A DNA stretch of 64,000 nt from Closterium sp. NIES-65 (lineage: Eukaryota > Streptophyta > Zygnematophyceae > Desmidiales > Closteriaceae): positions 186,001 through 250,000 of the forward strand of contig CANXME010002011.1 of NCBI GenBank assembly GCA_948144175.1, written 5' to 3'. The number at the start of each line of letters is the position of its first letter. The stretch's first letter is position 1. Of the stretch, positions 54,859-64,000 are shown piece after piece. The notes beneath the pieces are model-generated. The model saw nothing but the letters and a program-made list of their open reading frames with translations, did not search any database and was not told the DNA's origin. Both the position numbers and the translations under genes were made by a program.

Positions 54859-55584
54859 TGTCAGAATCCCAACCACTAAACCATTGGGATAAAAGGGCTT
54901 GTTAAGTAGCGGGTCAGTGCGCTCATAACCCCCTACGACAACGAGCCTGTAAACCTTCCCTAAGATCAATCGGGGATCACCAGTGGACCTCTGACACCCC
55001 CCCGTACTGGGATGCCCGAAGTGCAAACACTGGGATTTGAACCCGAGACCTTCGCTCTGATACCTTGTCAGAATCCCAACCACTAGACGATTGGGATAAA
55101 AGGGCTTGTTAAGTAGCGGGTCAGTGCGCCCATATCCCCCAAGGACAACGAGCCTGTAACCCTTCCCTAGGATCAATCGGGGATCACCAGTGTGTCAGAA
55201 TCCCAACCACTAGACCATTGGGATAAAATGACTTGTTTCAGTAGCGGGTCAGTGCGCCCATAGCCCCCCAAGTAAACGCGCCTGTAGCCCCCCCTAGGAT
55301 CGATCGGGGATCTCACAGTGTAGCTCTACTGACACCCCCCCACACTGGGAGGCCCAGGACTACGCACAGTGGCAACAGCCAACATGTGCATACACCGGGA
55401 TTCGAACCCGAGACCGCTCCGATACCATGTCAGAATCCCAACCACTGGACCATTGGGATAAAAGGGCTTGTTTCAGTAGCGGGTCAGTGCGCCCATAACC
55501 CCCCAGGCAAACGCGCATGTAGCCCCCCTAGGATCGATCGGGGATCTCACAGTATAGCTCTACTGACACAGTGGACCTCTGCCA
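54859..55584 (-). mobile_element. SMART/TRIM element X, host of element Y
   Basis: LTRs 54859-54996 and 55076-55192 plus 55574-55584, with a 79-bp interior and perfect target duplication TCACG (54854-54858, 55585-55589). The interior holds AGGTATCAGAGC and a GGTTCAAATCC sequence on the minus strand. Same family as 7271-7617. Confidence 0.9.
55193..55568 (-). mobile_element. SMART/TRIM element Y, nested in X
   Basis: LTRs 55193-55334 and 55428-55568, a 93-bp interior and perfect target duplication CAGTG (55188-55192, 55569-55573). It is a distinct subfamily: the interior is longer and includes GGATTCGAACCC and GATACCA next to the LTR. Confidence 0.9.
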
Positions 55585-56142
55585 TCACGAGCGCAACAGT
55601 TCGCCGAATTTTTACAAGCAGCACGGACCCGGGCAGCAGGCGCAAATAAAACTTCGAACATCATCGCTAAACGCAACGCCGACCGCCACTGGCGACCTGT
55701 CACTTACCAGCCTGACGACCTAGTCTTACTCGACACCTAGAACCTCCGCCTACTCATTACTCCGAAACTCCGCCCTCGATATTGTGGGCCATTCCGCATC
55801 AGCCACATGATCACACCCGTCACCGCCCATCTCCTCCTCCCTGCTGACTGGTACGTCAGCCCGTCCTTCCATGTCAACTTGCTTCGCCCCTACGTACCAT
55901 CCACCAGCCAACTGCCCCATAACCGCCCAGCTAGCATGACACGAGCTACCGAGTTCGTGACCCACGAGGAGCTCGAAGGATCGAATTCCTCATCCGCTGG
56001 AGAGACCGTACACCCACCGAAGACAACTGGGTTCCTCTGGATAGAATCGAAAACCACCCTGTCCTCACCGAGTATCTGCGCACCCGAAATTTTCGGGATG
56101 TACACGCACTTTCATAAAGGAGGGCCTCCTTAGTGGGGGGGG

Positions 56143-56273
56143 TGTCAGAATATTATCTTATTGTTCTAGCCTGTAGTGGGGTGCTCTATAGCGAGTACAA
56201 CCCTTCTAGGGTTTGCTATTTGTATCCTCATTCTTGCTAGTTCAACCCCCTTTCTTTCTTCTAACTTTTAACA
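56143..56273 (+). mobile_element. Solo LTR of a copia element in the gypsy B polypurine tract
   Basis: TGTCAGAATATTATC...CTTTTAACA, 131 bp, related to the copia A/D LTRs (shared TGTAGTGGGGT block). It is flanked on both sides by GGGGG (56138-56142, 56274-56278), a target duplication taken from the G-run. Confidence 0.82.
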
Positions 56274-56281
56274 GGGGGTAG

Positions 56282-56621
56282 TGTAGGGAAAATTCCTTTC
56301 CATGCTTCGCGTCTTTGCTCAGCGCATACACCACTGTAGCACCACAGTCAGCACCGTTACCACTCGCAAACCTCGCATCGGCAATCCTCCCGCCACCTTC
56401 GCACGTCGCACCCCGACCTCACGGCTCGGTGGGTAACCCGCGTTTCGGGCCTCCGCCTCGACATTTTCCCAAGCTCAATTCCAGGACCGTCGCGCGTCAA
56501 CCACATTTCATTACCGTTACCTCCGTAGTTTCGCTATATATTCTTCGCTCATGCCTTCGCTCGTTGTACTCTTGCTTCGATAGTGCACTTCTCATTCGAT
56601 CACTCAATTGCACTCGTAACA
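56282..56621 (+). repeat. 3' LTR of gypsy B
   Basis: 340 bp, TGTAGGGAAAATTCC...CTCGTAACA, followed by ATTTC. Only 55 bases of host DNA separate it from gypsy C. Confidence 0.92.
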
Positions 56622-56681
56622 ATTTCTAAGGCAAACTTGAATTGCACAACTGCCACTGTACATACTTCATATTAAGATGAC

Positions 56682-57022
56682 TGTTACGAGTGCAATTGAG
56701 TAAATGAACGAGAATTGCACTATCGAAGCAAGAATCCAATGAGCGAAGGCATGAGCAAAGAATATATAGCGAAACTACAGTGGTAACGGTAATGGACTGT
56801 GGTTGTCGCGTGACGGGCCTGGGACTGAGGTTTGGGAAAGTGTCGAAGCGGAGGCCCGGAGCGCGGGTTACCAGCCGAGCTGTGCGGTTGGGGTGCGATG
56901 TGCGAAATTGGCGGGCTGATTGTCAATGCGAGGGTCGCGAGTGGTAACGGTGCTGACTGTGGTGCTATAGTGATGTACGCGTTGAGCAGGGATGCGAAGA
57001 AGGAAAAGTGATTTTCCTTACA
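56682..57022 (-). repeat. 3' LTR of gypsy C
   Basis: 341 bp, TGTTACGAGTGCAATTG...TTTTCCTTACA on the plus strand, the reverse complement of the gypsy A and B LTR type. Confidence 0.92.
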
Positions 57023-57035
57023 CTACCCCACCTCC

Positions 57036-57052
57036 TAAGGAGGTCCTCCTTA
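57036..57052. repeat. Inverted repeat at the pol stop of gypsy C
   Basis: TAAGGAGGTCCTCCTTA, the counterpart of 18446-18462. On the minus strand it begins with the pol stop codon. Confidence 0.85.
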
Positions 57053-59625
57053 CGAAAGTGCGTGGACGTCCCTGAAGTGTCGGCTGCGCAGATATTCGGT
57101 GAGAATAGGGTGGTTTTCGATTCTGTCCAGGGGAACCCAATTGTCTTCGGTGGGTGTACGGTCTTTCCAGCGGATCAGGAACTCGATCTTTAGGGCTCCT
57201 CGTGGGTCACAAACTCTGTGGCTCAGGATTTTGTCGGGGGTGATGATTGGTTCGGTTGGCGGTCGTGCCATGCTGGCTGGGCGATTGCTTGGGAGTTGGC
57301 TTGTGGATGGGACGTAGGGGCGAAGCAGGCTGACGTGGAACGAGGGGCTAACGTACCAGTCAGCAGGGAGGAGGAGGTGGGCAGTGACGGGTGTTATCAT
57401 GTGGCTGATACGAAATGGCCCACAGTATCGGGGGCGGAGTTTGGGTGTGATGGGCGGTCGGAGGTTCTGGGTGTCGAGTAAAACTAGGTCGTCGGGCTGG
57501 TAAGTGGCAGGTCTGCGGTGGCGGTCGGCGTTGCGTTTAGCGATGATGTTCGATTTTTTGATTGCGTCTGCTGCCCTGGTCCGTGCCGCTTGCAGAATTT
57601 CAGCGAACTGTTGCACGCGTGGAACCGGGTTGTCGGGATTCGGGGTCATGGGTACTGTTGGGTCTTGTCCGTAATTCAGGTAAAACGGTGACTGTTGGGT
57701 CGTGACGGATGGGGCGTTGTTGTATGCGAATTCGATGAGTGGTAGTTGTTGCTCCCACGTGTTTGGATCGTCGCACGTGGCCCTGATGAGTTGCTCCATG
57801 GTTTGATTTGTCCGTTCTGTCTGTCCGTCTGTTTCGGGGTGATACGATGAACTAAACTGTAGTCGCGTGCCGAACTGCTGCCACAGGTTCCGCCAGAAGT
57901 TGCTAGTAAACTTCGTGTCTCTGCCGCTGATGATTGATGCTGGTATCCCGTGCAGTCGAACGACGGTAGAGATGAAGAGGCGGGCTGTTTCTTCGGCTGT
58001 GATTGATTTCTTGCAGGCTGCGAAGTGTGCCATTTTCGTCAGTCGATCAACGATGACCAGGATCGCGTCATTCCCACTCGCTCCGGTCGGTAACCCCGTG
58101 ACGAAGTCCATCGTCACCTGCTGCCAAGCACGCTCTGGGGGTGGGATTGGTTGCAACTGTCCCGCCGGCCGCTTCCGGGTTGACTTCATGATCTGGCAAG
58201 TGGGACACGATGCCACGTGTCGCTGTACGTCGGTCAACATTTCGGGCCAATAATAATACCGCTGCAGCTGCTGCCGTGTTTTCTCTACTCCGAAATGTCC
58301 CGAGGTAACTCCGTCATGTGCCTCCTGTAATAGTAATTCCCGTAGCAGTGTGTACCCTGGTACCCAGATGCGTTCGGTCCCAGCTTTTACATAATAGACT
58401 CCCTTGGCTGCTGCGAAATGCTGCGAGTTTCCTCCTGTGAAAAATGGGTCCGTTTGGTATCCGTGGGTAAATAATCCTGTCAGTAGCGGGCTGGTCTGGG
58501 CGAGTAGTATCGCATGGATCAGGGCAGTGGGGCGGGTCAGTGCGTCGGCGATATTCGAGGCTCCTTTTTTATAGGTGACTGTGTAGTGGAAATTTGACTC
58601 GAGGAAATCGAGCCACCGAATCTGTAGTGGGTTGAGGTTGGGCTGTGCGCGGAGGTATTGTAGGGATCGGTGGTCTGTCCGTACTGTCACGTCTGCGACG
58701 GTCAAGTAGCACCGCCACACTTCGAACGCATGCACGATCGCGAGCATTTCGCGGTCGTGTATTGGGTAATTTCGTTCGGACGGATGCAGTTTTCGTGATT
58801 CGTATGCGATGGGCTGTAGGCCGTTGCCAAAGTCCTGCAACAGTACGGCTCCAATGGCGATGTCGCTTGCGTCTGTAACAACTTCGAAGGGGCGATGTGG
58901 GTCAGCGATGCGCAGGACGGGTGGTGAACAGAGAACATTTTTCACGGCAGAGAAGGTAGTATGCTCTTTCTCCCCCCACGTAAAAACGACCCCCTTGCGT
59001 AGTAAGTCTGTCAACGGGGCAGATAATCGTGCCATGTCGGGGACGAACTGACGAACATAATTAACGAACCCTAAAAAACTCTGCAGTTCCGTGATGTTCG
59101 TCGGGGGACGCCACGCTTTGACCGTATCCAGCTTCTTGGGGTCGATTTCAACTCCATCCTCCGAAATAACGTGCCCTAAAAATTCTAGCCTGTCCCGAAA
59201 AAACTCGCACTTAAATCCTTTGGTGAGTAGCCGATGTTCCTTTAAAATTTTAAACACTGCTTCGAGATCCACTAAGTGCTGCTGCTTGTCGCGACTGTAA
59301 ACGAGGATGTCGTCGAGGTAGACTATCACGCATTTATCTAAGAGTGGCCTAAACGCCTCGTTCATGGTCATCTGAAATGTTGCGGGCGCGTTGGTCAGCC
59401 CAAAAGGCATTACCGTGTACTCGAACGACCCGTACCTAGTCCTAAATGGTGTCTTGGCGCAGTCCGACGGTTCGACCCGAATCTGATGGTAACCCCCCTG
59501 TAAGTCTATTTTTGAAAATACCCGTGCTGTTCGCAGTTGGTCGATCAGTTCGTCGGCACGGGGAATGGGGTACCGCGATTTGACTGTTACCCTGTTAAGC
59601 GCTCGGTAATCGATGCACATGCGAA
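57050..59625 (-). CDS. Gypsy C pol: RT, RNase H, integrase, chromodomain (5' end interrupted)
   Basis: Uninterrupted minus frame from [20 protein letters not shown] (just left of the copia D insertion) to the stop at 57050. RT has YLDDILVYS (~59310), RNase H VVTDASDIAIGAVLLQ (~58890-58845), an integrase HHCC site (HDGVTSGHFGVEK...CPTC, ~58310-58200) and a chromodomain ([20 protein letters not shown], ~57190-57130). The second integrase Asp block reads ISGRDTKFTS, where gypsy A has ISDRD, so a catalytic Asp appears replaced. The chromodomain marks this as a chromovirus, a lineage that targets chromatin marks in plants. Confidence 0.9.
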
Positions 59626-59757
59626 TGTCAGAGTAATATAACTGATGCATGTTTGTAGGCTATAGTGGGGTAGCACATATGGGGTACAGCTTTCTAGGGT
59701 TGTATTTGTACCCAACTCTGACTTAGTCATTTCATTCCTGTTCTCTTATCTTTCACA
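59626..59757 (+). repeat. 5' LTR of copia D
   Basis: TGTCAGAGTAATATAAC...CTTATCTTTCACA, 132 bp. The following primer site reads TGGTATAGAGCG, one base short of the usual TGGTATCAGAGC. Confidence 0.88.
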
Positions 59758-59859
59758 TGGTATAGAGCGGGTCCTTCCTAAGGACCGTTTTTTAGGGCCC
59801 ACCAAAGCGCGCCCCGAGGCGCGCATTTTTTTTCGCGACCCTTCGGGTCGCCATTACTC

Positions 59860-60900
59860 TCGCGGCCCCGCTGTCCCTCTGACGCGGCCCCGCCACCCCT
59901 GCTTGACGCGGCCCCGCCGCCTCCTCTGCAGCGGCTCCGCCGCCTCCTCTGACGCGGCCCCGCCGCCCGCTGATCGCGGCCCCGCCGCCGGCTCTGACGC
60001 GGCCCCGCCGCCGGCTCTGACGCGGCCCCGCCGCCCGCTGATCGCGGCCCGCCGCTGGCCCTGACGCGGCCCCGCCGCCGGCTCTTAGCCAGCCTCGCCG
60101 CCGGCTCCAACGCGGCCCCGCCGCCCGCCTCGACGAGGCCCCACCGCCGGCTCTGACGCGGCCCCGCCGCCGCCTCCTGATCGCGGCCCCGCCCCGGCTC
60201 TCTCGCGGCCTCGCCGCCAGCTCTGACGCGGCCCCGCCCCGGCTCTCACGCGGCCCCGCCGCCGGCTCTCTTACGGCCCCGCCGCCGCCCCTGACGCGGC
60301 CCCTGCCTCGGCTCTCAGGCGGCCCAGCCGCCCTGTCGCGGCCCGGTCGCCTCCTGACGGCCCCGCCGTCCCTTCGTGACGCCCCCGCCGTCCCTTCCTG
60401 CCGGCCCCGCCGTCCACTCCTGACGGCCCCGCCGTCCCCTCCTGACGGCTCCTGCCGTCCCCTTCTACCGGCCCCGCAACTGCACCTGCTCGCCCCGCCG
60501 CTGCACCTACCGGCCCCCACCACCCCCCCCCCCCTTTTCCCGTCGCCTGTCGAGGCGACCTGAGAGGCCAGCAGAGGGGTGGCAGGTGTGTGGCCTCTCC
60601 TGCTTCTCCTCCTCCTTCATCTCCCGCTGCAGCAGCCGAGCCGCTCACCTGCAGCAGCCGAGCCGCCCCACCGCCGAGCCGCCCTGCACCCGAGCCGCCC
60701 AGCAGCCGAGTCGCCCTGCCGCCGAGCTGCCGGGTCGCTGAGCTGCTGAGCTACAGTTGCTGCCGAGCCGCCCTGCCGCCGAGCCGCCGAGTCGCCGAGT
60801 TGCTGAGCTGCAGTTGCTGCCGAGCCGCCTTGCCGCCGAGCCGCCCGCGTCGCCCGAGCCGCAGAGCCGCCGAGCTGCCGAGCCTACTCTTCCCACCACT
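59860..60900 (+). repeat. GC-rich repeat leader of copia D
   Basis: GCGGCCCCGCCGCCGGCTCTGAC units from 59860 to about 60300, then GACGGCCCCGCCGTCCC units to 60500. GCCGAGCCGCC units resembling those of copia A run to 60880. Long frames on the minus strand here (59792-60523) are artefacts of the repeat. Confidence 0.85.
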
Positions 60901-61016
60901 GGTGAGCTCTTGCCCTGCTAGCACACTGCGCGTTGCCTGCCTGCCTGCCTTTTGGCTTACCTGGCTGCCTGCCTTCCTGCTGCTAGTCCTGCTCCTGCTT
61001 CTACTTGCGGAGCCAG

Positions 61017-64000
61017 ATGCAGCCCCAGCGACGCCTGCGTGAGTCCCTCACGCCCCAGCAGCTGCGTGAGTGGTACGCTGGTTGGGGCTGTAGGGGTGGC
61101 GGCACTACTCCTACTACCACTCCTGCTGCTTCTACTCGTGGTGGCGGCCAGATGCAGCTCCCGCGACCCTCTCGCGTGTCTCTCACGCCTCGCCAGCTTC
61201 GTGAGTGGTACGCTCAGAGTGGAGGGTCTCTCAGTGCTGTTCGCTGCTCTTACGTGATTCGCACTGGTACTCGGAGTGGTCAGCCTTGTGGGACACCTAG
61301 TCATACACAGTCCCGCTGCTTCGCCCGTCTGAGCGACGCCTGGCGTACCGTGTTTGGCGACGAGGCTGAGCTCCCCGACTGGGTGGAGTTGCTTAGGCAG
61401 AGGGTAGATATATTTGCTCTTGACTATGATGCTATTCTCACTGCCATGTATGCATTGCCTACTAGTGCTGACCGTGCCGGTCACCTGTGCGTACCGCCTG
61501 ACCCGGGTATAGAGCCTGCTGCTCTAGCTGCTGGTGCGGCTGCTGCTCTGGGTGCTAGTGTGTCTCCTGCTCCAGGTACAGGTGCGGCTGCTGCTCTAGG
61601 TGCTAGAGAGTGTGCTTCCTCAGGTGCGGGTGAGGCTGCGCTCTCAGGTACCGCGTTGGCTTCGGCCTCCCTCACCTTTACACTTGACTCTGGGGCTTCT
61701 CGCTCCTTCTTTCGGGACCGCACCACACTCACGCCGCTTGGTCGGCCGGTTGCAGTCTCCCTGGCTGACCCCTCTGGGGGTCCTGTCCTCGCTCACTTTT
61801 CCACTGTCCTCCCGTGTCCGGCTGCCCCCTCGGGCACCCTGTCTGGCCTGTACCTCCCCTTGTTCTCGACGAACTTGGTGAGTGGTGCAGACCTACAGGA
61901 TGCGGGGGTTCACCAGTTCACTCCTGCGAGTCAGCGGGTGACCCACTGCACGGACGCACGCACAGGCCGGCACCTGGCCACGTTCTCGCGTCGGCCGGGG
62001 TCGAGCCTCTACACCCTGACCACTGAGTCTCCTCCTGTCCCCGCGTCCGGTCAGGTAGCAGCGTCGGGTCAGGTGTTTGCTGCTGCGTCCAGGTCTGGTC
62101 CTAAGTCTGCCCCCTGTTCGTGTCGCCTCCTGTCTCACGACACTCTCCTGTGGCACCACCGTCTAGGCCACCCCTCCTTGCCTCGTCTTCGGGGCATGGC
62201 TTCCCGTGTCCTTGTCTCTGGTCTTCCCCTGTCTCTCCCTCCCCTTCCTTCGGGACCAGGACCTTCCTGTGTCCCCTGTGTCGAGGGGCGCCTCAGGGCT
62301 GCTCCTCACTCCTCCCAGTTTCCCCCGACAGAGGCTCCTCTGCAGACGCTTCACATGGACATGTGGGGCCCGGCCCCCGTCCGTGGGCAGGGTCACGAGC
62401 GCTACTTCCTGTTGGTGGTTGACGACTACTCGCGTTACACCTCAGTCTTCCCCTTGCGCAGCAAGGGTGCTGTCACTGAGGTGCTGATCGCCTGGATCCG
62501 CGAGGCTCGTCTCCAGCTCAGGAGGAGCTTCGGCTCGGACTTTCCTGTTCTGCGTCTGCACTCTGACCGAGGTGGGGAGTTCTCCTCTCGCCTTCTGCGA
62601 GACTACTGTCGTGCACAGGGGATCCGCCAGACCTTTACGCTTCCGGACTCTCCACAGCAAAATGGGATTGCTGAGCGCCGCATTGGCATGGTCATGGATG
62701 TCACTCGTACGTCCATGATGCATGCGGCTGCCCCCCATTTTCTGTGGCCGTTTGCGGTTCGGTACGCGGCGCATCAGCTCAACCTTCACCCCAGGGTCTC
62801 TCGGCCCGCGATGTCCCCAGTGTTACTGTGGACGGGGAAGGTCGGCGATGCGTCTGCATTCCGTGTCTTGGGATCTCGGACGTTTGTCCGCGACTTGTCT
62901 GCGGACAAGCTGTCCCCTCGTGCTGCTCCCTGTGTCTTCCTTGGCTTCCCCCCTGACGCTCCAGGGTGGCAGTTCTACCACCCCTCCTCTCGTCGTGTTC
63001 TGTCCTCCCAGGACGTCACGTTCGACGAGTCAGTCCCCTTCTACCGCCTCTTCCCCTACCGTACTCCTTCCCTCCCCCCCCCACCGGACTTCCTGGTACC
63101 AGTTCCCCCCCCGGTAGACCCCCTCCCCCCTCAGGTTCCTGCCCCTTCAGGTGTGTCCCAGGTAGACACAGTCGAGCAAGTCGAGGTTGCTGCTGAGTCT
63201 GGTCCTGCTGTGGGTGCTGAGCCTGGGGGTGCTGCTGCTGGGGGTGCTGAGCCTGGGGGTGCGAGGCCGGGGGGTGCTGAGTCTGGGGGTGCTGGGCCTG
63301 GAGGTCCGGAGCCTGCGCCTGCTGGACCTAGGGGCTCTCCGGTTCTTCCGTCTCGGCGGGAGCCGCTCTCTCCACAGGAGCTGCGCGAGTGGTTTGCTCG
63401 CCGCTGGAGGCGTGCTGCTGGAGCTGGAGCTTCTTCGCCTGCTGAGGGTGCTGGTGTTGTCGGTCCCGGAGCTGCTAGGCCTGCAGGTCCTACTGGAGCT
63501 GGAGCTACTGAGCCTGGGGGTGCTGAGTCTGGAGCTGCTGAGCCTGGAGGTGCTGCGTCTGGAGCTGCTGAGCCTGGGGGTGCTACGTCTGGAGCTGCTG
63601 TGCCTGGGGGTGCTGAGTCTGGAGCTGCTGAGCCTGGGGTTTCTCCTTCTGCTGCGTCTCGCCGAGAGCCCCTCTCTCCACAGGAGCTGCGCGAGTGGTT
63701 TGCTCGCCGTTGGAGGCGTGCTGCTGGAGCTGGAGCTTCGTCGACCGTCGAGGGTGCTGGTGCTGCCGGTCCCGGAGCTGCTGGGCCTGCGGGTCCTACT
63801 GGAGCTGGAGCTGCTAAGGGTGTTGGTGCTGAGACTACTGCTGTCTCTCCTGGCGGTGGTTCTACTGCTGGTGCTGCTGGAGGTCCTGCCGCTGGAGGTG
63901 TTGGTGGCGCTGGTGCTGTCGCTGAGGGTGCTGGTGCTGTCCCTGCTGAGTCTGGAGCTGCCGCGCGGCCTCGGCCGTACTTCGTTCCGCTCCTACAGCA
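61017..64000 (+). CDS. Copia D gag remnant-pol polyprotein, open to window edge
   Basis: The frame starts at ATG 61017 (MQPQRRLRESLTPQQLREWY). The domain anchors I checked along it are all in phase up to 64000, with no stop noticed: Cys/His cluster (~61255-61325), DSGAS protease (~61686), integrase zinc site (HHRLGH ~62155) and catalytic blocks HMDMWGP and HSDRGGEF (~62355, ~62560), PQQNGIAER. Then the Gly/Ala/Glu-rich linker with PQELREWFARRW motifs, ending in PYFVPLLQ. RT and RNase H would follow outside the window. Of the three family members this is the least damaged. The N-terminal gag domain is absent, as in A and B. Confidence 0.85.
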   Translation, partial: MQPQRRLRESLTPQQLREWYAGWGCRGGGTTPTTTPAASTRGGGQMQLPRPSRVSLTPRQLREWYAQSGGSLSAVRCSYVIRTGTRSGQPCGTPSHTQSRCFARLSDAWRTVFGDEAELPDWVELLRQRVDIFALDYDAILTAMYALPTSADRAGHLCVPPDPGIEPAALAAGAAAALGASVSPAPGTGAAAALGARECASSGAGEAALSGTALASASLTFTLDSGASRSFFRDRTTLTPLGRPVAVSLADPSGGPVLAHFSTVLPCPAAPSGTLSGLYLPLFSTNLVSGADLQDAGVHQFTPASQRVTHCTDARTGRHLATFSRRPGSSLYTLTTESPPVPASGQVAASGQVFAAASRSGPKSAPCSCRLLSHDTLLWHHRLGHPSLPRLRGMASRVLVSGLPLSLPPLPSGPGPSCVPCVEGRLRAAPHSSQFPPTEAPLQTLHMDMWGPAPVRGQGHERYFLLVVDDYSRYTSVFPLRSKGAVTEVLIAWIREARLQLRRSFGSDFPVLRLHSDRGGEFSSRLLRDYCRAQGIRQTFTLPDSPQQNGIAERRIGMVMDVTRTSMMHAAAPHFLWPFAVRYAAHQLNLHPRVSRPAMSPVLLWTGKVGDASAFRVLGSRTFVRDLSADKLSPRAAPCVFLGFPPDAPGWQFYHPSSRRVLSSQDVTFDESVPFYRLFPYRTPSLPPPPDFLVPVPPPVDPLPPQVPAPSGVSQVDTVEQVEVAAESGPAVGAEPGGAAAGGAEPGGARPGGAESGGAGPGGPEPAPAGPRGSPVLPSRREPLSPQELREWFARRWRRAAGAGASSPAEGAGVVGPGAARPAGPTGAGATEPGGAESGAAEPGGAASGAAEPGGATSGAAVPGGAESGAAEPGVSPSAASRREPLSPQELREWFARRWRRAAGAGASSTVEGAGAAGPGAAGPAGPTGAGAAKGVGAETTAVSPGGGSTAGAAGGPAAGGVGGAGAVAEGAGAVPAESGAAARPRPYFVPLLQ

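Larger units (their letters stand above)
54822..56131 (+). pseudogene. Integrase C-terminus and chromodomain of gypsy B
   Basis: 54823-54858 (PMTPNPDYPV) continues at 55590 (QQFAEFLQAARTRAAG) after the SMART insertions. It runs through the ~55640-55900 region (DLVLLDT then a [19 protein letters not shown]) to a chromodomain damaged by deletion ([15 protein letters not shown]). It matches gypsy C 57650-57200 on the opposite strand. Confidence 0.85.
42737..56621 (+). mobile_element. Ty3/gypsy LTR retrotransposon B, hollowed by five insertions
   Basis: 340-bp LTRs at 42737-43076 and 56282-56621 with perfect target duplication ATTTC (42732-42736, 56622-56626). What remains of the interior is a gag start, a short gag piece (50364-50573) and the integrase/chromodomain end (54822-56131). 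Everything between gag and integrase is gone, replaced by the chimeric copia. It carries copia B, the chimeric copia, SMART X with SMART Y inside it, and a copia solo LTR. Confidence 0.92.
56682..64000 (-). mobile_element. Ty3/gypsy LTR retrotransposon C (partial; 5' end beyond window)
   Basis: The 3' LTR is at 56682-57022 and the pol frame at 57050-59625. It is interrupted in RT by copia D at 59626. Gag, protease and the 5' LTR must lie beyond the window edge. Confidence 0.9.
59626..64000 (+). mobile_element. Ty1/copia LTR retrotransposon D (gag-deleted family, partial)
   Basis: 5' LTR 59626-59757, a primer site, a GC-rich leader and an open gag remnant-pol frame to the window edge. It is inserted in the RT of gypsy C. 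Same family as A and B. Confidence 0.92.

Overview
This window is nuclear DNA from a member of the green lineage. Three spliced host genes are recognisable: a fasciclin-domain cell-surface protein, a plant-type E2F with a C-terminal retinoblastoma-binding motif, and a Brittle1-type mitochondrial/plastid carrier. The GC-rich genes, proline-rich wall-type protein and dense copia and chromovirus-type gypsy elements would suit a streptophyte alga (for example a zygnematophyte). That placement is inference; the sequence alone does not fix the species.

Layout. 1-5126: fasciclin gene on the minus strand (4 exons, 585 codons). 6145-18821: gypsy element A (TSD GTTAG) with a copia element (8528-15535, TSD CGCTG) and a small SMART/TRIM element (7271-7617, TSD ACCGT) nested in it. 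19808-35833: the E2F gene (11 exons, 570 codons). Its 9.7-kb ninth intron holds a non-LTR retrotransposon, itself split by a full-length copia element (27135-33101). 36580-37449: a weak hypothetical gene. 38664-42447: the carrier gene (5 exons, 489 codons). 42737-56621: gypsy element B (TSD ATTTC) carrying five further insertions (copia B, a chimeric copia, two nested SMART elements and a solo LTR). 56682 to the end: gypsy element C, minus strand, interrupted by copia D, both running off the window.

All exon chains were built by hand from splice consensus, reading phase and protein-family continuity. In each of the three main genes the phases close exactly and no alternative path is needed.

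The most striking observation is shared by the three unrelated host genes. Most of their introns contain degenerate tandem copies of the adjoining exon edges, each copy carrying its splice donor or acceptor (often decayed). Other introns carry minisatellites built from the donor or the pyrimidine tract. Introns here seem to grow by repeated local duplication across exon-intron boundaries. Other notable points are a gag-less copia subfamily present three times, an intact 1519-codon copia ORF whose protease, integrase and reverse transcriptase active sites are all altered, a copia insertion flanked by 197-bp direct repeats of its target, and a chimeric copia with unlike LTRs.
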